Below are positions 7,939-16,768 of a stretch of 38,905 bases of DNA, piece by piece. The DNA lies in contig NZ_NRSJ01000059.1 of NCBI RefSeq assembly GCF_016584085.1, positions 1-38,905 on the forward strand, in the 5' to 3' direction. The notes under the pieces are model-generated. The model worked only from the letters and a program-made list of their open reading frames with translations. It searched no databases and was not told the DNA's origin. Numbering within the stretch: position 1 is the stretch's first letter; each line of letters starts with the position of its first letter. Source of the stretch: Halochromatium glycolicum (GTDB lineage: Bacteria; Pseudomonadota; Gammaproteobacteria; Chromatiales; Chromatiaceae). A program made the translations under genes and the position numbers.

Positions 7939-10323
7939 ATGACTGCCGCTCCTTCTACGACCGCCGCTGCGCTCGATGCATCGCTGCTCGAGAAGCTCGA
8001 CGCCTACTGGCGCGCTTGCAATTATCTCGCCGTCGGCATGATCTACCTGCGCGACAACCCGCTGCTGCGCGAGCCGCTGAAGCCCGAGCACCTGAAGCAG
8101 CGGCTGCTCGGCCACTGGGGCTCGAGCCCTGGGCTGGCCTTCATGTATGTGCACCTGAACCGGCTGATCACGACTCACCAGCAGGAGATGATCTTCCTCG
8201 CCGGCCCCGGTCACGGCGCACCGGGCGTGCTGGCGCCGGTCTATCTGGAAGGCACCTATTCCGAGATCTACCCGAACAAGGGCGAGGACGAGGACGGCAT
8301 GCGCGCCTTCTTCAAGCAGTTCTCGTTCCCGGGCGGCATCGGCTCGCACTGCACGCCGGAGACCCCCGGCTCGATCCACGAGGGCGGCGAGCTCGGCTAT
8401 TCGGTCTCGCACGCCTTCGGCGCCGCGTTCGACAACCCGGACCTACTGGTCGCGGTCGCGGTCGGGGACGGCGAGGCCGAGACCGGACCGCTCGCGACCT
8501 CCTGGCACTCGGCCAAGTATCTGAACCCGATCCGCGACGGTGCGGTGCTGCCGATCCTTCACCTGAACGGCTACAAGATCAACAACCCGACCCTGCTCGC
8601 GCGTATCCCGAACGAGGAGCTCACCGCGCTGATGCGCGGCTATGGCTGGACGCCGCACTTCGTCGAGGGCGACGATCCGATGACCATGCACCGGCAGATG
8701 GCCGAGGCGCTCGACGGCTGCTATGCCGAGATCAAGGCGATCCAAGACCAGGCGCGCGCATCCGGCGAGGCGAACCGCGCCCACTGGCCGATGATCGTGC
8801 TGCGCAGCCCGAAGGGCTGGACCGGCCCGAGCGAGGTCGACGGCCACAAGGTCGAGGGCTTCTGGCGCGCCCATCAGGTGCCGCTCTCCGGGATGCACAA
8901 CAACCCGGCCCAGCTGCAACAGCTCGAGGCCTGGATGCGCAGCTACCGGCCCGAGGAGTTGTTCGACGAGCAGGGCCGGCTGATCCCGGAGCTGAAGGCG
9001 CTGGCCCCGACCGGCACGCTGCGGATGAGCGCCAACCCGCATGCCAACGGCGGACTGCTGCGGCGCGCCCTGCGCCTGCCAGACTTTCGCGACTACGCGA
9101 TCCCGGTCGAGAAGCCCGGCACCACCCGGCACATGAACACCAAGCCGGTCGGCGCGCTGCTGCGCGACATCATGGCCAAGAACCTGGACAACTTCCGGGT
9201 CTTCGGCCCGGACGAGAACACCTCCAACAAGCTCGACGCCATCTACGCCGTCTCGAAGAAGCTGTGGCTGGCCGATTACAAGGACGAGGACGCCGACGGC
9301 GGCGAGCTCTCACCCGACGGCCGCGTGATGGAGATGCTCTCGGAGCACACCCTCGAGGGCTGGCTCGAGGGCTACCTCTTGACCGGCCGGCATGGCTTCT
9401 TCGCGACCTACGAGGCGTTCGTCCATGTGATCGACAGCATGTACAACCAGCACGCCAAATGGCTCGCGATCTGCGAGGAGATCCCGTGGCGGGCGCGGAT
9501 CTCGTCGCTGAACCTGCTGATCACCTCGACCGTCTGGCGCCAGGACCACAACGGTTTTACCCATCAGGACCCCGGCTTCCTCGATGTCGTCGTCAACAAG
9601 AACCCGGAGGTCACGCGCATCTATCTGCCACCGGACGTCAACACCCTGCTCTCGACCGTCGATCACTGCCTGCAGAGCCGCGACGACATCAACGTGATCG
9701 TCGCCGACAAGCAGAATCATCTCCAATACCTGGACATGGATGCGGCGATCAAGCACTGCACCAAGGGCCTCGGGATCTGGGGCTGGGCGAGCAGCGATCA
9801 GGGCGGCGAGCCGGACGCGGTGCTGGTCGGCTGCGGCGATATCCCGACCAAGGAGGCGCTGGCGGCAACGGCGCTGCTGCGCGCGCATTTCGATGACGTC
9901 AAGATCCGCTTCATCAACGTCGTCGACCTGTTCAAGATCCAGTCCTACGGCGAGCACCCGCACGGCATCACCGACGCCGAATTCGACAGCCTGTTCACCA
10001 AGGACAAGCCGATCATCTTCAACTTCCACGGCTACCCCTGGCTGATCCACCGGCTCGCCTACCGGCGCACCAATCACAAGAATCTGCACGTGCGCGGCTA
10101 CAAGGAGCAGGGCAATATCAACACCCCGCTCGAGCTCGCGATCGAGAACGAGATCGATCGCTTCACATTGGCGATGGATGTGATCAAGCGCGTCCCGCGG
10201 CTGCAGGTCGCCGGCGCGCATGTGATGGAGACGCTCAAGGACATGCAGATCGAGTGCCGCAACTACGCCCACGAGTACGGCATCGACCAACCGGAGGCCG
10301 ACGACTGGGTCTGGCCGTTTTGA
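7939..10323 (+). CDS. xfp: Phosphoketolase (xylulose-5-phosphate/fructose-6-phosphate)
   Basis: A 794-residue thiamine-diphosphate enzyme that splits xylulose-5-phosphate or fructose-6-phosphate with inorganic phosphate, giving acetyl phosphate plus glyceraldehyde-3-phosphate or erythrose-4-phosphate. The ATG at 7939 follows GGAG; a TTG 15 bases upstream is less likely. Family signatures include GPGHGAPG, SFPGGIGSHCTPETPGSIHEGGELGYS (positions 8332-8403), the diphosphate/Mg motif GDGEAETGP with LNGYKINNPT, and the C-terminal HGYPWLIHRL and RGYKEQGNINTP segments. Length is full. glgP starts 37 bases after its stop, so the two probably share a transcript that carries glycogen-derived hexose phosphate to acetyl phosphate. 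Bacterial Xfp enzymes with this sequence can use either sugar; the preference here is unknown. Confidence 0.97.
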   Translation: MTAAPSTTAAALDASLLEKLDAYWRACNYLAVGMIYLRDNPLLREPLKPEHLKQRLLGHWGSSPGLAFMYVHLNRLITTHQQEMIFLAGPGHGAPGVLAPVYLEGTYSEIYPNKGEDEDGMRAFFKQFSFPGGIGSHCTPETPGSIHEGGELGYSVSHAFGAAFDNPDLLVAVAVGDGEAETGPLATSWHSAKYLNPIRDGAVLPILHLNGYKINNPTLLARIPNEELTALMRGYGWTPHFVEGDDPMTMHRQMAEALDGCYAEIKAIQDQARASGEANRAHWPMIVLRSPKGWTGPSEVDGHKVEGFWRAHQVPLSGMHNNPAQLQQLEAWMRSYRPEELFDEQGRLIPELKALAPTGTLRMSANPHANGGLLRRALRLPDFRDYAIPVEKPGTTRHMNTKPVGALLRDIMAKNLDNFRVFGPDENTSNKLDAIYAVSKKLWLADYKDEDADGGELSPDGRVMEMLSEHTLEGWLEGYLLTGRHGFFATYEAFVHVIDSMYNQHAKWLAICEEIPWRARISSLNLLITSTVWRQDHNGFTHQDPGFLDVVVNKNPEVTRIYLPPDVNTLLSTVDHCLQSRDDINVIVADKQNHLQYLDMDAAIKHCTKGLGIWGWASSDQGGEPDAVLVGCGDIPTKEALAATALLRAHFDDVKIRFINVVDLFKIQSYGEHPHGITDAEFDSLFTKDKPIIFNFHGYPWLIHRLAYRRTNHKNLHVRGYKEQGNINTPLELAIENEIDRFTLAMDVIKRVPRLQVAGAHVMETLKDMQIECRNYAHEYGIDQPEADDWVWPF

Positions 10324-10360
10324 GATCACCAGGTCATTACCAGGGCATTTGGAGTCGAGC

Positions 10361-12850
10361 ATGAACCAATTGAGCGCGGCCGCCGCCGACGAGCGCACCC
10401 GCACCGGTCTCTCGAAGGAGGCCCTGAGCCGGGCCTTCCTCGATAACCTGTTCTATCTTCAGGGACGCTCGCTGGATGTCGCAACCGATAACAACCTCTA
10501 CCAGGCGGCCGCCTTCACCGTGCGAGACCGGCTGCTGGAGCGTTGGATCAGGTCGGCGCATGTCTACAAGGAGCAGAACGCACGCACGGTCTGCTACCTC
10601 TCGGCGGAGTTCCTGCTCGGTCCGCACCTGGCCAACAACCTGATCAACCTCGGCATCATCGAGGCCGCGCGCGCCGCCGGCGATGAGCTCGACCTCGATT
10701 TCGAGCAGATCCTCGAGAGCGAAGAGGAGCCCGGCCTCGGTAACGGCGGGCTGGGCCGACTGGCCGCCTGCTACATGGACTCGCTGGCAACGACCCAGAT
10801 CCCGGCGATCGGCTACGGCATCCGCTACGAGTTCGGGATCTTCGATCAAGTGATCGTCGACGGCTGGCAGGTCGAGAAGGGAGATACCTGGCTGCGCAAT
10901 GGCAACCCCTGGGAGATCCCGCGGCCGAAGCTGGCATTCCCGGTCGGATTCGGCGGCTACAGCGAAGAGTATGCGGACGAGTACGGCGTCGTGCGCCACC
11001 GCTGGCGCCCTGAGCTGCAAATCAATGGCGTCGCCTATGACACCCCGATCATGGGCTACGGCGTCAACAACGTGAATCTGCTCCGGCTCTGGCGGTCGGA
11101 GGCGCCGGAGTCGTTCAACTTCGGCGCCTTCAATGTCGGCGATTACTACGGCGCGGTGCATGCGAAGATCGGCGCCGAGACCATCTCCAAGGTACTCTAT
11201 CCGAACGACGAGCCCGAGGCCGGCAAGGAATTGCGCCTGAAGCAGCAGTTCTTCTTCGTCTCCTGCTCGTTGCAGGACATGATCCGGCTGCAATTGCGTA
11301 ATACCGGCACCCTCGAGCATTTCAGCGAGAAGTTCGCGGTCCAGCTCAACGACACCCATCCTGCGCTTGCCGTCGCCGAGTTGATGCGCCTGTTGATGGA
11401 CGAGCACCTGATGGGCTGGGAGCAGGCCTGGACGATCACCCGCAACACCTGCCACTTCACCAATCACACGCTGCTACCGGAGGCGCTCGAGACCTGGCCG
11501 GTCGAGCTGTTCGAGCGGCTCCTGCCGCGGCATCTGGAGATCATCTACGCGATCAATCAGCGCTTCCTCGACGAGGTCCGGGTCCGTTTCCTGAACGACG
11601 AGGCGCGCGTCGCGCGGATGTCGCTGATCGACGAGGGCGGTGGGCGCAAGGTCCGGATGGCCCACCTCGCCGCAGTCGGCAGCCGCGCGATCAATGGCGT
11701 CGCCGAGCTGCACTCGGAACTGCTCAAGAGCACGGTGATGAAGGACTTCAACGATCTCTGGCCGGAGCGCTTCCACAACGTGACCAACGGCGTCACGCCA
11801 CGGCGCTTCATGGTCGTCAGCAACCCGGAACTGGCTGCGCTGATCACCGAGACCTGCGGCAACGACCGCTGGGTGAGCGACCTCGAGTCACTGCGCGACC
11901 TCGAGCCCCACGCCGAGGATCATGCGCTGCAGCAGCGCTGGCGCGCGGTCAAGACCAACGCCAAACGCGAGCTTTCGGATTGGCTCGGCGCGCGCACCGG
12001 CTACGCGCCGGACCCCGAATCCCTGTTCGATGTCCAGGCCAAGCGCTTCCATGAGTACAAACGGCAACACCTGAACCTGCTGCACATCATCTGGCTCTAC
12101 GAACAGATCAAGCAGAACGCGAATACCGACCTGACCCCGCGTACCTTCATCTTCGGCGGCAAAGCGGCCCCGGGCTACTTCATGGCCAAGCTGATGATCA
12201 AGCTGATCAACGCGGTCGGCGAGGTGATCAACAAGGACCCCCAGGTGAACGGCACGCTGCGGGTGCTGTTCATGCCCGACTTCAACGTCAAGAACGGGCA
12301 GCGCCTGTACCCGGCCGCCGATCTCTCCGAGCAGATCTCGCTCGCCGGCAAGGAAGCCTCCGGCACCGGGAATATGAAGTTCTCAATGAATGGCGCGCTG
12401 ACCATTGGTACCCTCGACGGCGCCAATATCGAGATCCGCGACGAGGTCGGACACGAGAACTTCTTCCTGTTCGGGATGACCGCCACCGAGGTCCAGCAGC
12501 GGCAAGAAGCGGGCTATCAGCCTTGGGAGTACTACCAACGCAACGAGCAACTGCGCTCGGCGATCGATCTGATCGCCTCCGGCCTGTTCTCGCACGGCGA
12601 TGCCGAGCTGTTCCGCCCGCTGACCGAGAACCTCATCCATCACGATCCGTTCATGGTGCTGGCCGACTTCGAGGACTACCGCGAGCGCCAGCAGGAGGTG
12701 GACCGGGCCTACCGCGACGCGCACCATTGGGACCGGATGTCGATCCTCAATACCACGCGGATGGGCAAGTTCTCATCGGACCGCTCGATCCGCGACTATG
12801 CGCAGCGGATCTGGCAGGTCGAGCCGACCCCGGTCGAGGTGCACGACTAG
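10361..12850 (+). CDS. glgP: Glycogen/alpha-glucan phosphorylase
   Basis: An 829-residue family GT35 phosphorylase that releases glucose-1-phosphate from glycogen ends using phosphate and pyridoxal phosphate. The ATG at 10361 follows GGAG; a TTG 12 bases upstream is less likely. It shows VCYLSAEFLLGP, GLGNGGLGRLAACYMDS, NDTHPALAVAELMR and the cofactor motif EASGTGNMKFSMNGALTIGT with the Schiff-base lysine at about residue 673 (12377-12379). Full length. It is the second gene after xfp. Coupling of phosphorylase to phosphoketolase suggests that stored glycogen is fermented or shunted through acetyl phosphate; this is inference from gene order. Confidence 0.97.
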   Translation: MNQLSAAAADERTRTGLSKEALSRAFLDNLFYLQGRSLDVATDNNLYQAAAFTVRDRLLERWIRSAHVYKEQNARTVCYLSAEFLLGPHLANNLINLGIIEAARAAGDELDLDFEQILESEEEPGLGNGGLGRLAACYMDSLATTQIPAIGYGIRYEFGIFDQVIVDGWQVEKGDTWLRNGNPWEIPRPKLAFPVGFGGYSEEYADEYGVVRHRWRPELQINGVAYDTPIMGYGVNNVNLLRLWRSEAPESFNFGAFNVGDYYGAVHAKIGAETISKVLYPNDEPEAGKELRLKQQFFFVSCSLQDMIRLQLRNTGTLEHFSEKFAVQLNDTHPALAVAELMRLLMDEHLMGWEQAWTITRNTCHFTNHTLLPEALETWPVELFERLLPRHLEIIYAINQRFLDEVRVRFLNDEARVARMSLIDEGGGRKVRMAHLAAVGSRAINGVAELHSELLKSTVMKDFNDLWPERFHNVTNGVTPRRFMVVSNPELAALITETCGNDRWVSDLESLRDLEPHAEDHALQQRWRAVKTNAKRELSDWLGARTGYAPDPESLFDVQAKRFHEYKRQHLNLLHIIWLYEQIKQNANTDLTPRTFIFGGKAAPGYFMAKLMIKLINAVGEVINKDPQVNGTLRVLFMPDFNVKNGQRLYPAADLSEQISLAGKEASGTGNMKFSMNGALTIGTLDGANIEIRDEVGHENFFLFGMTATEVQQRQEAGYQPWEYYQRNEQLRSAIDLIASGLFSHGDAELFRPLTENLIHHDPFMVLADFEDYRERQQEVDRAYRDAHHWDRMSILNTTRMGKFSSDRSIRDYAQRIWQVEPTPVEVHD

Positions 12851-13253
12851 TGCAAGAGAGCGGAGCTCCCAAGACCGATTGTCGCGGCCCGCCAGGGTCA
12901 TGCGGTAGGAGTCCAGGTGACAGGACGCGGAGGCAGGACCCGGCGGCAGGAAAAGGGTCTCGGTATATCTGACGCGATGCATTAGGCACGGCGGGACCAG
13001 GGCATGACACCGAAGAGGAACAGCACACCGATTCCATCCTCACCTCGACCTTCAGCGTATTCATGAAGGGCTCGAGCGTGACAGCGCGGAGGAACAGCAC
13101 ACCGACTCCGCCCTGCTGTGCCTCTTGCTGGCCTGCTTGCGATCAGGCACGCGGAACGCACCCTTGCGGCTGTCCAACAGCCGTTCCTAAGATAATCAAG
13201 GCCCCAACGAGGTGCTCGGCTTGCTGAATCGACGCTCACGAGAGAAGAACATC
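12851..13253. other. Intergenic region downstream of glgP
   Basis: No convincing gene lies in this gap of about 400 bases; short frames crossing it have no recognisable features. It holds one pair of 21-base direct repeats, and presumably the glgP terminator and the promoter of the lipoprotein gene. I cannot place either with confidence. Confidence 0.5.
13015..13109 (+). repeat. 21-base direct repeat pair
   Basis: GAGGAACAGCACACCGATTC plus C at 13015-13035 recurs at 13089-13109 with one change (GATT to GACT), 74 bases apart. It is non-coding as far as I can see and could be a fragment of a dispersed element. Confidence 0.65.
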
Positions 13254-13628
13254 ATGGTTGCGACAAGATTGATCCCGGTTGGCATCCCGGTTGGCATCGC
13301 GCTTGGCAGCGTGCTCGCTGTCGCGCTGACGGGCTGCACCCAGGAGACGCAGAACAAGATCGGCCGCTCATTGCAGAACTGGACCGGCGCCAATGGCGTG
13401 CTGGAGATCTACTCGGGGGGCGAGCTGGTCAAGCGCTTCATCGAGATCGACAAGCTCTCGACCGCGACCTCGACACAAGGCGGCGACATGGCGCGGCCCT
13501 ACCGCTTTGCCTACGGGGTGCTGGACAACAACCTGAATGGGAAACGCGACAACGACGAGCGCAAGGTCTACTTCGAGATCAGCGACTACTCGACCAACTA
13601 CGTCTTCTACGGTGACCCAGGCAACTGA
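13254..13628 (+). CDS. Small predicted lipoprotein, unknown function
   Basis: A 124-residue protein with a signal peptide ending in a lipobox (LTGC, Cys28), so it is probably lipid-anchored in the outer or inner membrane. The ATG at 13254 puts the hydrophobic stretch at the N-terminus; a GTG at 13212 would add 14 residues and is less likely. After the anchor comes a soluble domain of about 95 residues rich in charged and aromatic residues (YRFAYGVLDNNLNGKRDNDE, then KVYFEISDYSTNYVFYGDPG). I do not recognise the family. Its stop is directly followed by the GTG start of the EAL-CBS-GGDEF gene, so the two are very likely co-transcribed, and it could be a periplasmic partner of that signalling protein; that is inference. 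Confidence 0.75.
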   Translation: MVATRLIPVGIPVGIALGSVLAVALTGCTQETQNKIGRSLQNWTGANGVLEIYSGGELVKRFIEIDKLSTATSTQGGDMARPYRFAYGVLDNNLNGKRDNDERKVYFEISDYSTNYVFYGDPGN

Positions 13629-15446
13629 GTGTCACCGCAGTACCCTGCAATCGTTGCCTCAGCCTTGCCTCGATCGATGCGAGTCCCAACCGATGCGCGG
13701 CCGATCCAGCGGCGCGACGGCGCGGCGGACGCCGCCGACGCGACAACCGTCACGGCAACACGGCGCTATAACCCGCTCTTTGACAGCCAAAGCGGTTCCC
13801 TGTACGCGTTCGAGGGCTGGTCGAGCAGCGACGGGGCCTGCAACCAGCCCCAGGAAATGATCCATCGATCTCTCCTGGATGGATTGATGAGCGCCCTCGA
13901 TGCGCTGTCGACCTCGCCCAAGCTTGAAGCCGTTCGACTGCTCTGGCCGCTCGATCTGTCGACGATGCGCACCCCAGGCTGGCCGTTCGAGCAGACCTCA
14001 GAACGGCTGCGCTCGGCGGGCATCGACCCGGCCCGACTCGTGTTCGAGGTAGCGGGCCGCGGGGATACGGCGGAGCTGGATCAGGTGCTCGCCTTCCTCG
14101 CCGAGCTGCGCCGGGACGGGCATCTGATCGCGATCGGCGCGCAACTGAGCTACGACCTCCGACTGCGGCTCCTGCACGAACAGGCACCCGAGTTGGCCCG
14201 TCTCGCCCCGTTCCTGGTCGACGGCGTCGAGCACGACCCGAAGAAGCGGTTGCTGCTGACGCATGCGGTGCGTCAGCTACAGGGCCTCGGGGTCAAGGTC
14301 TGGGCATCCGGTATTCAGAACGACGCGGCGCTGCGGATCTGCCAGGACATCGGCTGCGACCTGGTCGCCGGCCCTGCCCTCGCGAGCCCCGAGAGCGAAC
14401 CGGCACGCATCCCGCTGCGCTGCGGGCGTACCGGTGAAGACCAAAAGATGCGTCGGCGCGATGACACGGGCCCGGAGCTGGTCCGCTCGCAGCTCGAGCA
14501 ACCCCCGCCCCTGCCGGTCGACGCCCCGATGCAGCAGGTCTTCGACTGGTTCAGGGAGCACGTCGAGCACAGCTATTTCCCGGTCTTGAACGCCTACGGC
14601 CGTCCGCTCGGCCTGCTGCGCGAGCGGGACATCAAGCGCTTCACCTACTCCAGCTATGGGCGCGAGCTGCTCTCCAACCGCGCGCTGAAGAAGTCCCTTG
14701 CCGATTTCCTGACGCCCTGCCCGACGGTCGACATCAGCGCCTCGGCAGAACTGATCCTCGAGGTCTATGCGGCAAGCGATCAGCCGCCGGGCGTCATCGT
14801 CACCAAGGACTGGCGTTACCACGGCTTTCTCTCTCAAGCGGCGCTACTGCAGATCATCGAGCAACAAAAGCTCGCGACAGCGCGCGAGCAGAATCCGCTG
14901 ACCGGACTGCCCGGCAACCGGCAGATCCTGGCGTATATCGGCGAGACGCTCGAGGCTGTGGACTGTACCCGGGCGCTGGCCTATTTCGACTTCGACCACT
15001 TCAAGCCCTTCAACGACCGCTACGGCTTTCGCCATGGCGACCGCGTGATCCAGCTCTTTGGCGAGCTATTGCGAAAGGGCTTGCCTGCCAACTCGACCTT
15101 CGCCGGTCACATCGGCGGCGACGACTTCTTCGCTGGGTTTCACCGGATCGACGAGACCGAGGTGACCGGGCTCATCATGCAGCTGCTGCGCGATTTCGAG
15201 TGTAACGCCGAGAGCCTCTACGAGCCCGAGGACCGCGAGCGCGGCTATATCGAAGCACCGGCCCGTGCCGATCTCAGCACCCGACGGCTGCCCTTGCTGC
15301 GCTGCAGCGCAGCGCTGATGCTGATACCCGCCGGCGTCGGCAAGGCCGATCAAGTCGAGACCATTACCCGCCAGATGGCCATGCTCAAGAAACGCGCCAA
15401 GGCGTCGCCGGACGGCCTTGCCACGCTCTCGCTCGAGATGCCATGA
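13629..15446 (+). CDS. EAL-CBS-GGDEF domain protein (putative cyclic-di-GMP signalling)
   Basis: A 605-residue cytoplasmic protein with no clear membrane segment. The N-terminal part (about 45-280) is EAL-like but degenerate: YNPLFDSQSGSLYAFEGW has Phe-Glu-Gly where active enzymes have Glu-Ala-Leu. CBS-type repeats follow at about 285-400 (FPVLNAYGRPLGLLRERDI; GVIVTKDWRYHGFLS), then a GGDEF domain at about 420-600 (NPLTGLPGNRQI; YFDFDHFKPFNDRYGFRHGD; GGDDFF at about 497-502). GGDDF can be catalytic, so diguanylate cyclase activity is possible. No RxxD inhibitory site is seen where expected. EAL-before-GGDEF is the reverse of the common order. GTG at 13629 directly follows the lipoprotein stop; an ATG at 13677 is an alternative start. 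The EAL part is more likely a sensor or scaffold than a phosphodiesterase. Confidence 0.88.
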   Translation: MSPQYPAIVASALPRSMRVPTDARPIQRRDGAADAADATTVTATRRYNPLFDSQSGSLYAFEGWSSSDGACNQPQEMIHRSLLDGLMSALDALSTSPKLEAVRLLWPLDLSTMRTPGWPFEQTSERLRSAGIDPARLVFEVAGRGDTAELDQVLAFLAELRRDGHLIAIGAQLSYDLRLRLLHEQAPELARLAPFLVDGVEHDPKKRLLLTHAVRQLQGLGVKVWASGIQNDAALRICQDIGCDLVAGPALASPESEPARIPLRCGRTGEDQKMRRRDDTGPELVRSQLEQPPPLPVDAPMQQVFDWFREHVEHSYFPVLNAYGRPLGLLRERDIKRFTYSSYGRELLSNRALKKSLADFLTPCPTVDISASAELILEVYAASDQPPGVIVTKDWRYHGFLSQAALLQIIEQQKLATAREQNPLTGLPGNRQILAYIGETLEAVDCTRALAYFDFDHFKPFNDRYGFRHGDRVIQLFGELLRKGLPANSTFAGHIGGDDFFAGFHRIDETEVTGLIMQLLRDFECNAESLYEPEDRERGYIEAPARADLSTRRLPLLRCSAALMLIPAGVGKADQVETITRQMAMLKKRAKASPDGLATLSLEMP

Positions 15447-15621
15447 CCTCGATGCGCTGCAGGCCGCAGCAATCGGCTTCGGCGCCTGACCATCCCATCC
15501 ATAAGCAGGCCCCGGTCGCACCCGCACTGGCGCACCTGAGCCCCGGCAAGAGCCGACTCGGTCTCACCGCACCGCCGCCCGGCCCGCTGCCCTGCCCATG
15601 GCGCCAGAGGACGACACCCCG

Positions 15622-16440
15622 ATGACCGAGCCGACCATCGCGCGGCCGAACCACGCCGAATCCGTTGTTGCGTCTTCTTGGAGCGAGATCCAGGAACTGC
15701 TGTTCGCTGAGTCCTGGGTGCCGGAGATCGGCCGTTTCCGCTCCCGCTACGCCTACCGCGGGCTCTCCGACGCCAGCTACCCGCTCGAGACCACACTGAT
15801 GCGGCTCGGCGGTCAGTACGCCCAGCTCGAGCGCCATCTGCTGCGCAACTTCCGCAAGTACGCCCATCGCCGGGTGGTCGAGCGCGACTCGGTCTGGCAT
15901 TGGCTCTCGGTTGCACAGCACTACGGGCTGCCGACCCGGCTGATGGACTGGACCTACTCGCCGTTCGCAGCACTGCATTTCGCGACCGCTCATGTCGACA
16001 AGATCAACCGGGATGGTGTCATCTGGGGGGTCAACTACATCGATGCCCACCGGATGGCGCCGGACCTGCTCCGGACCCGGCTCGACCTCGAAGGCGCGAA
16101 CGTGTTCACCGTCGAGATGCTCAGCGAGACCGTCACCTCGCTGAGCGCCTTCGACCGGCTCTCGGACGCGCCCTTCACGATCTTCTTCGAGCCGCCCTCG
16201 ATCGATGACCGGATCATCAATCAATTTGCGTTCTTCTCGCTGAGCTCGGACCCGACCCTGTCGATGGACCAGTGGCTCAGCGACTATCCGACCATCTGGC
16301 GCCGGATCATCATCCCGGCCGAGCTCAAGTGGGAGATCCGGGACAAGCTCGATCAGTCCAATATCACCGAGCGGGTCTTCTTCCCTGGCCTGGAGGGCCT
16401 GACCGCCTGGCTCAAGCGTCACTACAGCCCGCGGACCTGA
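15622..16440 (+). CDS. FRG domain-containing protein
   Basis: A 272-residue soluble protein with an FRG domain, named for its conserved Phe/Tyr-Arg-Gly: YAYRGLSD (43-50), then SVAQHYGLPTRLMDWT (96-111) and SPFAALHFA. The domain's biochemical role is unsettled; FRG proteins turn up in varied accessory and phage-related contexts. The ATG at 15622 has an AGAGGA stretch 12 bases upstream; an ATG at 15598 would add eight residues. It follows the EAL-CBS-GGDEF gene by 175 bases on the same strand. No toxin, antitoxin or nuclease gene lies next to it, so a defence role cannot be claimed from this window. Confidence 0.85.
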   Translation: MTEPTIARPNHAESVVASSWSEIQELLFAESWVPEIGRFRSRYAYRGLSDASYPLETTLMRLGGQYAQLERHLLRNFRKYAHRRVVERDSVWHWLSVAQHYGLPTRLMDWTYSPFAALHFATAHVDKINRDGVIWGVNYIDAHRMAPDLLRTRLDLEGANVFTVEMLSETVTSLSAFDRLSDAPFTIFFEPPSIDDRIINQFAFFSLSSDPTLSMDQWLSDYPTIWRRIIIPAELKWEIRDKLDQSNITERVFFPGLEGLTAWLKRHYSPRT

Positions 16441-16464
16441 TCGCCGCGAAAGCTGCTCACGCCT

Positions 16465-16752
16465 GTGGCCATTGGCGCCTGCCCAGCGCGACCGGCGCCT
16501 ACCTTGCAATTAGCCCAAGCCCGCAATGCGGAGCATGCGCGAAGTGCAGTCGAGGCCGCGAGCACCTCAAAGGAAGCCAGCGTCGAGGGATGTCAGGCTT
16601 TGCTATCCGCTATCGACGACTTGCAAAGGATTTGCCAGGAAACCCTGAGTGCGATGACGCAGATCGACTCCCTCGATGGCAAGGTCCACAAAATACGTTC
16701 TTTCGAGAAGCATGCTGCAACCCTCTGGTGCAACATGAGGGGTTGCCGCTGA
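16465..16752 (+). CDS. Possible small helical protein, unknown
   Basis: An open frame of up to 95 residues (GTG at 16465) ending 16 bases before the next gene. The last 70 residues look protein-like and mostly helical (SVEGCQALLSAIDDLQRICQ, then ETLSAMTQIDSLDGKVHKIR), resembling a short phasin- or coiled-coil-type peptide, but I cannot name a family. The first 20 residues are Pro/Ala-rich and may be untranslated. The DNA here looks less GC-rich than its neighbours. It could also be the tail of a decayed gene. Confidence 0.35.
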   Translation: MAIGACPARPAPTLQLAQARNAEHARSAVEAASTSKEASVEGCQALLSAIDDLQRICQETLSAMTQIDSLDGKVHKIRSFEKHAATLWCNMRGCR

Positions 16753-16768
16753 CCCGAGGACCCTCAGC

